From assembly GCF_001746915.1 (NCBI RefSeq), contig NZ_MJGC01000099.1, forward strand, positions 109,868 to 173,867: DNA of 64,000 nt. The letters are read 5' to 3'. A model generated the notes under the pieces. The model did no database searches. It was not told the origin of the DNA and saw only the letters and a list, made by a program, of their open reading frames with translations. Of this stretch, positions 1-8,070 are shown one piece after another. Each line of letters begins with the position of its first letter. Position 1 is the first letter of the stretch. The stretch is from Desertifilum tharense IPPAS B-1220 (GTDB lineage Bacteria; Cyanobacteriota; Cyanobacteriia; Cyanobacteriales; Desertifilaceae). Both the position numbers and the translations under genes were made by a program.

Positions 1-1
1 C

Positions 2-604
2 CACATGGAAGAAACCTACGGGATTCCCTGGATGGAGTTTAACTTCTTTGGGCCAACGCATATTGCTGAATCTCTCAGAGCGATCGCGGCCAAATTTGAC
101 GAGAAAATCCAAGAAGGTGCAGAACGCGTCATCGCCAAATATCAAGCCCAAAGCGATGCAGTGATTGCCAAGTATCGCCCCCGCTTAGACGGCAAAACCG
201 TCATGCTGATGGTCGGTGGCTTGCGTCCTCGCCACGTCATCCCCGCCTTCCGCGATTTAGGAATGATCATCGTCGGTACAGGCTACGAGTTTGGACACAA
301 CGACGACTACAAACGCACCGCCGAATACATCGACGATGGCACCATCATTTACGACGATGTTTCGGGCTATGAATTTGAACAATTTGCCCAGCAACTCAAA
401 CCAGACTTAATTGCAGCGGGCATTAAAGAGAAGTACGTCTTCCAAAAAATGGCCCTTCCGTTCCGGCAAATGCACTCCTGGGATTATTCCGGCCCCTATC
501 ACGGCTATGACGGGTTTGCCATCTTTGCTCGCGATATGGATCTCGCCCTTAACAGTCCAACTTGGGGTTTAGTCAAAGCCCCTTGGAAGCAAACCGAGGA
601 GTAG
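2..604 (+). CDS. nifD: Nitrogenase MoFe protein alpha chain, C-terminal part (5' end outside window)
   Basis: This is the last 200 or so codons of NifD, the alpha subunit of the MoFe protein that reduces N2 at the FeMo-cofactor. The frame is open to the window edge, and the codon before the first ATG is His, as in NifD (HMEE.YGIPWM), so the gene continues upstream. The motif QMHSWDYSGPYHG near the end holds the His that corresponds to the FeMoco ligand His442 of Azotobacter vinelandii (codon 473-475). Family knowledge and synteny with nifK support the call. Nothing in the visible part looks broken. Confidence 0.97.
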   Translation, partial: HMEETYGIPWMEFNFFGPTHIAESLRAIAAKFDEKIQEGAERVIAKYQAQSDAVIAKYRPRLDGKTVMLMVGGLRPRHVIPAFRDLGMIIVGTGYEFGHNDDYKRTAEYIDDGTIIYDDVSGYEFEQFAQQLKPDLIAAGIKEKYVFQKMALPFRQMHSWDYSGPYHGYDGFAIFARDMDLALNSPTWGLVKAPWKQTEE

Positions 605-613
605 ATGAGGTGA

Positions 614-645
614 GTGAGTAGATGCAATCCTCACCATCTACTCAC
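614..645. other. Hairpin in the nifD-nifK spacer
   Basis: GTGAGTAGATG (614-624) and CATCTACTCAC (635-645) form a perfect 11-bp inverted repeat with a 10-nt loop. There is no U-tract after it, so it is more likely an mRNA processing or stability element, or partial attenuator, than a full terminator. It lies between two genes that must be made in equal amounts. Confidence 0.6.
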
Positions 646-700
646 AAGCCCCCTTGTACGCTACGCTATCCCCCCCCCGACCCACACAGGAGAGAAAGTC

Positions 701-2236
701 ATGGCTCAGAATGTTGACCAAATTAAAGACCACGTAGAACTCTTTCACCAGCCGGAATATCAGGAACTGTTTAAAGTTAAAAAGCAATTTGAAGATTGCC
801 ACAGTGCCGAAGAAGTCGCAAGAGTTGCAGAATGGACGAAAAGCTGGGAATATCGCGAAAAGAACTTTGCTCGCGAAGCCCTCACCATTAACCCAGCGAA
901 AGCTTGTCAGCCCCTCGGTGCAATTTTTGCGGCCTCTGGATTTGAAGGTACTCTGCCCTTTGTACATGGTTCCCAAGGTTGCGTTGCTTACTTCCGCACT
1001 CACTTAACCCGCCACTTTAAAGAACCCTTCTCGGCGGTTTCCTCTTCGATGACTGAAGATGCGGCGGTATTTGGCGGCCTGCAAAACATGATTGATGGTC
1101 TGGCGAACTCCTACGAGTTGTACAAGCCGAAGATGATTGCCATGTGTACGACTTGCATGGCTGAGGTGATTGGAGATGACTTGCAAGCGTTCATCAAAAC
1201 CTCAAAAGAAAAAGGCTCGATTCCTGAAGATTTCCCAGTCCCCTATGCCCATACGCCTAGCTTTGTCGGTTCCCACATTACGGGATATGACAATATGCTT
1301 AAGGGGATTTTGACCAATCTCACCGAAGGCAAGAAGACGGAAACCACTAACGGGAAATGGAACTTTATTCCCGGCTTTGATACTTACACGGCGAATAACC
1401 GCGAACTGCGTCGGATTCTTGATTTATTTGGCATTGACCATACGGTGTTGGCGGATAACTCTGATACGTTTGATTCTCCGAATGAAGGCGAATTTGTGAT
1501 GTATCAGGGCAAGACTACCCTAGAAGAAGCCGCAGATTCGATTAATGCTGAAGGCACGATCGCGCTACAAGCCTACTCTACGATCAAGACGCGGGAATAT
1601 ATTCAAAAAGAGTGGAATCAACAAGCCACCGTTCTGCGCCCCTTCGGAATTCAAGGCACCGACCAGTTCTTGCAAAAACTCTCGGAAATTAGCGGTAAAC
1701 CGATTCCCAGAGAACTCGAAATTGAACGCGGCCGTACTGTTGATGCGATGACGGATTCTCAAGCCTGGATTCATGGTAAGAGTGTAGCTCTGTATGGCGA
1801 TCCCGATTTGGTCTATGGTTTGGTGGGCTTCTTGCTCGAACTGGGTGCAGAACCGACTCACATTGTTGTCACCAATAGCAATGAAGTGTTTGAAGCTGAA
1901 CTGCAAGCGCTGCTGGATTCTAGCCAGTACGGAGCAAATGCCAAGATTTGGGGCGGTAAAGACCTGTGGCATCTGCGATCGCTAATGTTCACTGAGCCTG
2001 TAGATTTGTTGATTGGGAATTCCTACGGAAAATACCTCTGGCGCGATACCAAAACGCCCCTCGCCCGCATTGGCTATCCCATCTTTGACCGCCATCACCT
2101 GCATCGCTATTCCACATTAGGCTATGCTGGGGCGCTTAATTGGCTCAACTGGATTATTAACACGATCCTCGACGATCTCGATCGCAATACCATTATTCCG
2201 TCTAAAACTGACATCTCCTACGACTTGATCCGTTAA
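701..2236 (+). CDS. nifK: Nitrogenase MoFe protein beta chain
   Basis: NifK pairs with NifD in the alpha2-beta2 MoFe protein and supplies half of the P-cluster ligands. The 511-residue product starts at ATG 701, chosen because AGGAGAG lies 6 nt upstream (688-694) and the product then starts MAQNVDQIKDH as in other cyanobacteria. An in-frame GTG at 614 would add 29 residues of low-complexity, repeat-like sequence. Cys69 (KACQP) and Cys94 (GSQGC) match the A. vinelandii P-cluster ligands Cys70 and Cys95, and CTTCMAEVIGDD holds the third. The length is normal for the family. The spacer to nifD is 96 bp with a hairpin. Confidence 0.98.
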   Translation: MAQNVDQIKDHVELFHQPEYQELFKVKKQFEDCHSAEEVARVAEWTKSWEYREKNFAREALTINPAKACQPLGAIFAASGFEGTLPFVHGSQGCVAYFRTHLTRHFKEPFSAVSSSMTEDAAVFGGLQNMIDGLANSYELYKPKMIAMCTTCMAEVIGDDLQAFIKTSKEKGSIPEDFPVPYAHTPSFVGSHITGYDNMLKGILTNLTEGKKTETTNGKWNFIPGFDTYTANNRELRRILDLFGIDHTVLADNSDTFDSPNEGEFVMYQGKTTLEEAADSINAEGTIALQAYSTIKTREYIQKEWNQQATVLRPFGIQGTDQFLQKLSEISGKPIPRELEIERGRTVDAMTDSQAWIHGKSVALYGDPDLVYGLVGFLLELGAEPTHIVVTNSNEVFEAELQALLDSSQYGANAKIWGGKDLWHLRSLMFTEPVDLLIGNSYGKYLWRDTKTPLARIGYPIFDRHHLHRYSTLGYAGALNWLNWIINTILDDLDRNTIIPSKTDISYDLIR

Positions 2237-2257
2237 TGTCGGTGCGGATGCGAAGAC

Positions 2258-2298
2258 AAACCGGGTTCTGGGTTGCCGAACCCCAATCAACCCGGTTT
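2258..2298. repeat. Palindromic element downstream of nifK
   Basis: AAACCGGGTT (2258-2267) and AACCCGGTTT (2289-2298) are a perfect 10-bp inverted repeat, and inside it GGGTT (2270-2274) pairs with AACCC (2279-2283). It sits between the nifK stop and the likely start of the next gene. It resembles cyanobacterial intergenic palindromes and argues against starting the next gene at 2236. Confidence 0.65.
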
Positions 2299-2328
2299 CT
2301 CGTTACCTTTATTCTTCCCTCTTGCGCT

Positions 2329-2643
2329 ATGGTGACGATTTTCCCCAAACGCTTCCCGTTGTGGAGTCTCCCAAGACAACAGCCCCTCGATTGGTTAGCC
2401 CCGGCGCGTCAATGGCTGAATCAGATTGAATTCCACAACCCTCAACTGGCTCATCAAGTCTGCCAAATTATCCCTAGCCGCTGTGCTTTTGAAAGAGATA
2501 TTACTCTGTTTGGTCAGACTTACCACATTCAAGCCCTGTGCAAACTCAACCCCCTCTATAACGAATTGGCGTATTTGCGTCTTCGGGCCCTTACCTATCT
2601 CGCTGATGAATGCGGCGAAGAGGTCACGAAGTATATAGCTTAG
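2329..2643 (+). CDS. Mo-dependent nitrogenase C-terminal (Mo-nitro_C) family protein
   Basis: A small protein of about 104 residues found between nifK and nifE in cyanobacterial clusters. The segment from WLNQIEFHNPQLAHQVCQ through LTYLADECGEE matches my recollection of the Mo-nitro_C family (PF06967), whose biochemical role is not known. It has three Cys (QVCQ, SRCAF, ALCKL) plus one in DECGEE, but no recognisable FeS spacing. The open frame runs back to 2236, overlapping the nifK stop, but the first 31 codons are encoded by a palindromic repeat, so I place the start at ATG 2329. No strong ribosome site is visible, so the start is uncertain. Confidence 0.75.
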   Translation: MVTIFPKRFPLWSLPRQQPLDWLAPARQWLNQIEFHNPQLAHQVCQIIPSRCAFERDITLFGQTYHIQALCKLNPLYNELAYLRLRALTYLADECGEEVTKYIA

Positions 2644-2688
2644 TCTCTTTCCTACCTCCTTATCCACCCATCATCTAGGGCCCCGGCC

Positions 2689-5565
2689 ATGAAAATGACC
2701 CAAGGCAAAATTAAAGAACTGCTGACTGAACCGGGTTGCGAACACAACCACCAGAAGCACGGAGACAAGAAAAATAAAGCCTGTACCCAACAAGCGCAAC
2801 CCGGTGCAGCGCAAGGGGGCTGTGCCTTTGATGGCGCGATGATTGCCCTCGTTCCGATTACGGATGCGGCTCATTTAGTTCACGGTCCGATTGCTTGTGC
2901 GGGGAATTCCTGGGGCAGTCGCGGCAGTCTTTCCTCTGGCCCTTTGCTCTATAAGATGGGGTTCACGACCGATTTATCCGAAAATGATGTGATTTTTGGC
3001 GGTGAAAAGCGCCTGTATCAATCTATTTTGGAAGTCCAACAGCGCTATCAACCCGCCGCAATTTTTGTCTATTCCACCTGCGTTACTGCTTTAATTGGCG
3101 ATGACTTGGATGCGGTGTGTCAAAAGGCGGCGAAAAAGACGGGGACGCCGATTATTCCGGTGAATTCTCCTGGTTTTATTGGTAGCAAGAACTTGGGAAA
3201 TCGGGTAGGGGGCGAAGCCTTACTGGAATATGTGGTGGGTACCGCAGAACCGGAATATACGACGCCCTACGATATTAATTTGATTGGGGAATATAACATT
3301 GCCGGGGAATTGTGGAATGTTTTACCCCTATTTGAAAAGCTAGGGATTCGAGTTCTTGCGAAAATTACGGGCGATGCTCGTTACCAAGAAATCGCCTATG
3401 CCCATCGCGCCAAACTCAACGTGATGATTTGTTCTAAAGCGTTGATTAATATGGCCCGCAAGATGGAAGAACGCTATGGCATTCCTTACATTGAGGAGTC
3501 GTTCTACGGTGTTGAGGATATGAATCGCTGTTTGCGAAATGTGGCGCTAAAGTTGGGCGATGCGGATTTGCAAGACCGGGTAGAATGCCTGATTGCAGAG
3601 GAAACGGCAACTTTAGATCGCACCTTAGCACCCTATCGCGATCGCCTGCAAGGAAAGCGGGTGGTTCTCTATACGGGCGGCGTTAAAAGTTGGTCGATTG
3701 TCTCAGCCGCGAAGGACTTGGGGATGCAGGTGGTAGCCACCAGTACCAAGAAAAGCACGGAAGAAGATAAGGCGCGGATTAAACTCTTGCTCGGTCAAGA
3801 TGGGATTATGTTGGAAAAGGGCAACGCTCAGGAATTGCTGCGCGTCATTGCCCAAACCAACGCTGATATGCTGATTGCAGGCGGACGCAACCAATACACC
3901 GCCCTAAAAGCCAGAATTCCCTTTTTAGATATTAACCAGGAACGCCATCATTCCTATGCCGGGTATGCAGGCATGGTGGAAATGGCGCGAGAGTTGGAAG
4001 AAGCCCTCTACAGTCCCATCTGGCAGCAAGTGCGGCAGGTAGCCCCTTGGGAAGAGAGTGCTGAGTGTAAAGTGCTGAGTGCTTCTCTAAGTGCTGAGTG
4101 TAAAGTGCTGAGTGCTGAGTGGGAAGAGAGTGAGAAGTTAGCAGCAAAGTCTCCATCCCCCCACCCTCTTCCTTACTCGGAACTTGGAACTCGGAACTTT
4201 GCACTCCTTTCCCCCCACCCTCCTACTCAAATTGTGACTCCGAAAAAGGCGATCGCAATTAATCCTCTCAAACAAAGCCAACCTTTGGGGGCGGCGCTGG
4301 CTTTCTTGGGAATTCAGGGGATGATGCCTTTATTTCACGGTTCCCAAGGCTGTACGGCGTTTGCCAAAGTCATGCTAGTGCGGCATTTCCGGGAAGCTAT
4401 TCCCCTCGCAACGACGGCGATGACGGAAGTTACCACGATTTTAGGTGGGGAAGAGAATGTCGAACAGGCAATTCTGACGATTGTGGAGAAGTTTAAGCCA
4501 GAAATCATTGGATTATGCACCACTGGGCTAACGGAAACCCGTGGGGATGATATGGAAAGAATTCTGCGCGAGTTCCGCAAACGCCAGCCTCAGCTATTGA
4601 GTCAGACTCCCACAGATGAGGAGTTGCCGATTGTATTGGTTTCTACAGCAGACTTTAAAGGCTCGTTGCAAGATGGGTTTGCGGCGGCAGTGGAAGGTTT
4701 AGTGAAGGAACTGCCCCTGGTTAACTCTGCTAGACCCGATCAAATTACCATTTTAGCCGGGCCTGCCCTCACTCCAGGCGACGTGCAAGAACTCAAGGAT
4801 GCGATCGCAGCGTTTGGCCTAACTGCTATTATTGTCCCCGATCTGTCGGACTCTTTGGATGGTCATTTAGAAGATAGCTACAGCGCGGTGACGGCGGGAG
4901 GAACCACCGTTGCTCAGTTACGCAATATTGGGCGTTCTGTCTATACCTTCGCTATCGGGGAAAGTATGCGAACAGCCGCCGATATCCTCGAACAGCGCTT
5001 TGGCATTCCCTACGAGGTTTTCCCCCAACTGACTGGGTTAGAGGCGGTCGATCGATTTTTGCAGGCTTTAAGCGATTTGAGTGGGGTAGACGTGCCAGAC
5101 ACGTACCGCAGAATGCGCCGCCAGTTGCAAGATGCCATGCTCGATACTCACTTCTATTTAGGTCGCAAGCGGGTATCTTTGGCCCTAGAACCGGATTTAC
5201 TGTACTCCATTGCTTGGTGGTTGCACTTCATGGGGGCAGAAATTCACGCCGCAGTCACCACCACCAAATCTCCTTTATTGGAAAATTTGCCGATTGAAAC
5301 CGTGACGATTGGCGATTTAGATGACTTTGAGCAACTCGCCGTGGGAAGTGATTTGCTGATTGCGAATTCCAACGCCAGCGCGATCGCTCATCGTCTCAAT
5401 ATACCCCTCTATCGCCTCGGATTTCCAATCTTTGACCGCTTGGGTAACGGCCAACGCACCACCATTGGCTATCGCGGCACTATGCAGCTTTTGTTTGAGA
5501 TTGGCAACTTATTTTTAGAGATGGAAACGGAGAAGCACCATGAAAATAGCCTTCGCCACCAATGA
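2689..5565 (+). CDS. nifEN: Fused NifE-NifN: nitrogenase FeMo-cofactor scaffold protein
   Basis: NifE and NifN normally form an alpha2-beta2 scaffold on which the FeMo-cofactor precursor matures. Here one 958-residue frame holds both. NifE is about residues 1-456, with Cys45, Cys70 and Cys131 at the spacing of the A. vinelandii cluster ligands (37/62/124) and ending APWEE like NifE or NifD. A linker of about 59 residues follows (457-515), then NifN (516-958), with NPLKQSQPLGAALAF, HGSQGC and GLCTTGLTETRGDD. The linker (4057-4233) has no stop and consists of repeat DNA seen elsewhere between genes. GTG 4234 could be a relic NifN start but has no ribosome site. Reading is continuous, so fusion is the simplest view. 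nifX overlaps the 3' end by 26 bp. Confidence 0.95.
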   Translation: MKMTQGKIKELLTEPGCEHNHQKHGDKKNKACTQQAQPGAAQGGCAFDGAMIALVPITDAAHLVHGPIACAGNSWGSRGSLSSGPLLYKMGFTTDLSENDVIFGGEKRLYQSILEVQQRYQPAAIFVYSTCVTALIGDDLDAVCQKAAKKTGTPIIPVNSPGFIGSKNLGNRVGGEALLEYVVGTAEPEYTTPYDINLIGEYNIAGELWNVLPLFEKLGIRVLAKITGDARYQEIAYAHRAKLNVMICSKALINMARKMEERYGIPYIEESFYGVEDMNRCLRNVALKLGDADLQDRVECLIAEETATLDRTLAPYRDRLQGKRVVLYTGGVKSWSIVSAAKDLGMQVVATSTKKSTEEDKARIKLLLGQDGIMLEKGNAQELLRVIAQTNADMLIAGGRNQYTALKARIPFLDINQERHHSYAGYAGMVEMARELEEALYSPIWQQVRQVAPWEESAECKVLSASLSAECKVLSAEWEESEKLAAKSPSPHPLPYSELGTRNFALLSPHPPTQIVTPKKAIAINPLKQSQPLGAALAFLGIQGMMPLFHGSQGCTAFAKVMLVRHFREAIPLATTAMTEVTTILGGEENVEQAILTIVEKFKPEIIGLCTTGLTETRGDDMERILREFRKRQPQLLSQTPTDEELPIVLVSTADFKGSLQDGFAAAVEGLVKELPLVNSARPDQITILAGPALTPGDVQELKDAIAAFGLTAIIVPDLSDSLDGHLEDSYSAVTAGGTTVAQLRNIGRSVYTFAIGESMRTAADILEQRFGIPYEVFPQLTGLEAVDRFLQALSDLSGVDVPDTYRRMRRQLQDAMLDTHFYLGRKRVSLALEPDLLYSIAWWLHFMGAEIHAAVTTTKSPLLENLPIETVTIGDLDDFEQLAVGSDLLIANSNASAIAHRLNIPLYRLGFPIFDRLGNGQRTTIGYRGTMQLLFEIGNLFLEMETEKHHENSLRHQ
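4057..4233 (+). repeat. Repeat-derived linker inside nifEN
   Basis: The 27-bp sequence at 4057-4083 is repeated exactly at 4090-4116, an offset of 33 bp, which keeps frame. The GTGCTGAGT unit recurs in intergenic DNA at about 30730-30850 and 37330. The block GGAACTTGGAACTCGGAACTTTGCACT that follows is, in part, the reverse complement of 37349-37368 (AGTGCAAAGTTCCAAGTTCC). The C-rich tracts resemble those at 32850-33030. The linker is therefore intergenic repeat sequence that has become coding. Confidence 0.85.
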
Positions 5566-5947
5566 TTTGATTCACATTAATGCTCATTTCGGGTGGGCTA
5601 AACAACTCGCCGTCTATGATGTCACCCCCCAAGGCTTCCAGTTTATCGAAACGCTTGAATTTGCTGGCGACCTCAAAGAAGACGGGAACGAAGACAAATT
5701 AGTCCCAAAACTCGAAGCCCTAGCAGATTGCACGATTGTTTATGTTTCTGCCATTGGGGGAAGCGCCGCCGCCCGCCTGATTCGCCGGAACGTTACCCCC
5801 ATTAAAGCCAATAGCGAGGATGACGAAATTATTGAAATTCTCAATAAATTAGTCCAAACCCTCAACGGCAATCCTCCCCCCTGGTTACGCAAAGTCTTGA
5901 AACAGCAATCCCACACCCTGGATGAATTAGAAGAAGTAACGGTATAA
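5540..5947 (+). CDS. nifX: Nitrogen fixation protein NifX
   Basis: NifX is a small carrier that binds NifB-co and the VK-cluster intermediate and passes them to and from NifEN. The 135-residue product begins MKIAFATNDL and has the single NifX/NifB C-terminal-like fold (Dinitrogenase iron-molybdenum cofactor family), with the GGSAAARLIR stretch near residue 75. A GGAG lies 7 nt before ATG 5540, inside the nifEN end, so the two are translationally coupled. Length and place in the operon are as usual for cyanobacteria. Confidence 0.95.
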   Translation: MKIAFATNDLIHINAHFGWAKQLAVYDVTPQGFQFIETLEFAGDLKEDGNEDKLVPKLEALADCTIVYVSAIGGSAAARLIRRNVTPIKANSEDDEIIEILNKLVQTLNGNPPPWLRKVLKQQSHTLDELEEVTV

Positions 5948-5950
5948 CAG

Positions 5951-6415
5951 ATGACGACTACAGAAATTACGTCCCCAACTCTCCTCGACTCTGCCTTTGC
6001 CAAAGCCTTAGTGCAACAAATCCGGGCTAACGACCCTTACGGAACCTATCGCAACTGGTCGGACGAAATCTTACTCAAACCCTTTGTGGTGACTCGCGCC
6101 CAGAAACGCGGAATTTCAGTAGAAGGAGAAGTCGATCCGATTACCCAAGGCCGGATTATGGCATTCTATCGCGCGATCGCAGCCCGCATCGAGCAAGAAA
6201 CCGGACAACTCTCCCAAGTCGTCATTGACCTCAGTCACGAAGGCTTTGGTTGGGCCCTTGTTTTTTCCGGCCGCCTCCTCATCGTCGTTCGTACCCTACG
6301 AGATGCCCAAAGATTTGGATTTGACTCCCTAGAAAAGCTGATTGCAGAAGGCGAAAAGTTAGTCAACTCAGGCATAGACCTAGCCACAAACTACGCCAAT
6401 ATCTGCAAACTTTAA
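5951..6415 (+). CDS. NifX-associated nitrogen fixation protein (DUF269)
   Basis: A 154-residue protein of the DUF269 family, almost always next to nifX in diazotrophs and required for full nitrogenase maturation, though its exact function is not settled. Typical features are NDPYGTYRNWSDE near residue 30, ILLKPFVVT, and FGFDSLEKLIAEGEKL toward the end. It begins 3 bp after nifX and is surely in the same transcript. Confidence 0.93.
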   Translation: MTTTEITSPTLLDSAFAKALVQQIRANDPYGTYRNWSDEILLKPFVVTRAQKRGISVEGEVDPITQGRIMAFYRAIAARIEQETGQLSQVVIDLSHEGFGWALVFSGRLLIVVRTLRDAQRFGFDSLEKLIAEGEKLVNSGIDLATNYANICKL

Positions 6416-6430
6416 TTCCTCTCATCCCGT

Positions 6431-6462
6431 GGGTTGGGTAGAACGCAAGGGAAACCCAACCC
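6431..6462. repeat. Palindrome before the DUF683 gene
   Basis: GGGTTGGG (6431-6438) pairs with CCCAACCC (6455-6462). The element belongs with the GTTGGGTT...AACCCAAC palindrome at 7054-7078. It covers the N-terminal extension that would result if the next gene started at 6429, and so favours the later start. Confidence 0.6.
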
Positions 6463-6491
6463 TCACAAACATTACCCAATGTCCTTGGAGT

Positions 6492-6698
6492 ATGCCTCAA
6501 TCCACAGACGAGCTAAAGACCCAAATTAAACGCCTCAATAGTAAAGCAGGTCAAATCAAAATGGACTTGCACGACCTCGCAGAAGGTCTCCCCGAAAACT
6601 TTGAAAATTTGCTACCCCTGGCGAACGAAACCTACGCTATCTATCGCCAACTCGATGAACTTAAAAAGCAACTCAAACAAGTGGAGCAGAAATTATGA
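6492..6698 (+). CDS. DUF683 (CCE_0567-type) nif-cluster protein
   Basis: A small helical protein of 68 residues. From the start MPQSTDELK, the alternation of charged and hydrophobic residues (LKTQIKRLNSKAGQIKMDLHDL and YRQLDELKKQLKQVEQ) predicts a two-helix hairpin or coiled coil. The family sits between DUF269 and nifW in cyanobacterial nif operons; its function is not established. An in-frame GTG at 6429 is rejected because the added segment is palindromic repeat. ATG 6492 has GGAG only 1 nt upstream, so the start is not certain. The stop overlaps the nifW start (ATGA). Confidence 0.85.
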   Translation: MPQSTDELKTQIKRLNSKAGQIKMDLHDLAEGLPENFENLLPLANETYAIYRQLDELKKQLKQVEQKL

Positions 6699-7006
6699 GT
6701 GTAACGCTTGCTGAATTCAATCAACTGACAGATGCAGAGCAATATTTTGCATTTTTCGATCTGCCCTACGACGCCACAATTGTAAATGTTAATCGCCTGC
6801 ATATTTTGCAAAAATTCTCTCAGCTTATCCAAGAAATAGATATTGCTGAACTCAGCGAAACGCAAATTTTAGAGCAGTATCGTTTGGCATTCCAGCAAGC
6901 TTATTCACTCTTTCTTACGTCTAACTCGTTAGAGCAAAAGCTGTTCAAAGTTTTTCAAAAGAAATCTAACAACTTGGTTCTACTGGAAGACATTGGCTCT
7001 GAATAA
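6695..7006 (+). CDS. nifW: Nitrogenase-stabilizing/protective protein NifW
   Basis: NifW is thought to protect or stabilise the MoFe protein, notably against oxygen, and may act in homocitrate or cofactor handling. The 103-residue product has the family block YFAFFDLPYDATIVNVNRLHILQKFSQ and the later LAFQQAYSLFLTS. It overlaps the preceding gene by 4 bp (ATGA), so translation is coupled. The length matches other cyanobacterial NifW. Confidence 0.94.
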   Translation: MSVTLAEFNQLTDAEQYFAFFDLPYDATIVNVNRLHILQKFSQLIQEIDIAELSETQILEQYRLAFQQAYSLFLTSNSLEQKLFKVFQKKSNNLVLLEDIGSE

Positions 7007-7053
7007 ACCGCTTTTTGCTCCCCATCTACTGGTTGACTGACACTTTCGCGTAG

Positions 7054-7078
7054 GTTGGGTTGAGGTACGAAACCCAAC
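7054..7078. repeat. GTTGGGTT/AACCCAAC palindrome
   Basis: An 8-bp perfect inverted repeat in the 178-bp spacer between nifW and hesA, close in sequence to the palindrome at 6431-6462. This is a widespread cyanobacterial intergenic element type. It has no U-tract, so it does not look like a strong terminator. Confidence 0.55.
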
Positions 7079-7184
7079 ATAACCCTAGCTGTTGTTGAGT
7101 TTCGCTAACGCTAATCCAACTACAACTTTCAGCAGTTTTTTCAGCCAACCAGCCCCATCTACTCACCCAGAGAAGAGAATTGAG

Positions 7185-7964
7185 ATGATAAACCTCACCC
7201 CCACTGAGTTAGAACGATATCGCCGCCAAATCATGCTTCCTGGCTTTGGTGAAGCCGCCCAACAACGCCTGAAAGCCTCTACTATTTTAGTTACAGGTGT
7301 AGGTGGATTGGGAGGAACCGCAGCACTTTACCTGGCTGTAGCCGGAGTTGGACGACTCATTCTGGTACGGGGCGGCGAACTGCGTTTAGATGATATGAAT
7401 CGTCAGGTTTTGATGACGGATGATTGGGTGAATAAGCCACGAGTTTTTAAGGCGAAGGAAACCTTAGAAGCGATTAATCCTGATATTCAGGTAGAAGCAA
7501 TTTGCGAATACATTAATCCCGAAAATGTAGACCAACTGGTGCGCGTTGCCGATGTTGCTTTAGACTGCGCCCATAACTTTGACGAACGAAACTTACTTAA
7601 TGCAGCTTGCGTGCGATGGAAAACGCCAATGGTGGAAGCTGCAATGAACGATATGGAAGCTTATCTAACCACCATTGTTCCCGGTCAAACGCCTTGTTTA
7701 TCTTGCATTTTTCCTGAAAAACCGGATTGGGATAGACGAGGGTTTGGCGTACTAGGGGCAGTGTCAGGAACGCTAGCTTGTTTAACGGCTTTGGAAGCCA
7801 TTAAGCTGATTGCTGGGGTGGGCGAACCGCTACTTTCTCAGTTGCTAACAATGGATTTAGGTCGGCTAGAGTTTGCCAAGCGCCATCCTTATCATGACCC
7901 TGATTGTCCTGTTTGTGGAAAACCGGTTGAGGTTGCCAAATCGCTGCTAGCAACCGCAGGATAG
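7185..7964 (+). CDS. hesA: HesA, E1-like (ThiF/MoeB) adenylyltransferase of the nif cluster
   Basis: HesA belongs to the ThiF/MoeB/E1 family that adenylates a C-terminal Gly of sulphur-carrier proteins; in heterocystous strains it is tied to nitrogen fixation and may aid FeS or Mo cofactor assembly. The 259-residue product from ATG 7185 shows the nucleotide-binding TGVGGLGG near residue 40 and two CxxC pairs, CLSC and CPVC, that bind Zn in this family. An in-frame upstream start at 7092 adds 31 residues not expected for HesA, and GAGAAGAG lies just before ATG 7185. Confidence 0.92.
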   Translation: MINLTPTELERYRRQIMLPGFGEAAQQRLKASTILVTGVGGLGGTAALYLAVAGVGRLILVRGGELRLDDMNRQVLMTDDWVNKPRVFKAKETLEAINPDIQVEAICEYINPENVDQLVRVADVALDCAHNFDERNLLNAACVRWKTPMVEAAMNDMEAYLTTIVPGQTPCLSCIFPEKPDWDRRGFGVLGAVSGTLACLTALEAIKLIAGVGEPLLSQLLTMDLGRLEFAKRHPYHDPDCPVCGKPVEVAKSLLATAG

Positions 7965-8070
7965 AAAATGATTTTGGGTTGCAATTCAACACATTAGAAA
8001 TAGGCTGTAAATTTTCAAAAGTTACACCCTAACTCACAAGATCACCTTTTCTCACCTCTTAGGAGATTTT

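Noticed and set aside
614..700. N-terminal extension of NifK from GTG 614
   Set aside because: It is encoded by a hairpin and a C-run, is not like NifK, and AGGAGAG is placed for ATG 701.
2236..2328. Longer Mo-nitro_C protein overlapping the nifK stop
   Set aside because: The extra 31 codons come from a palindromic intergenic element.
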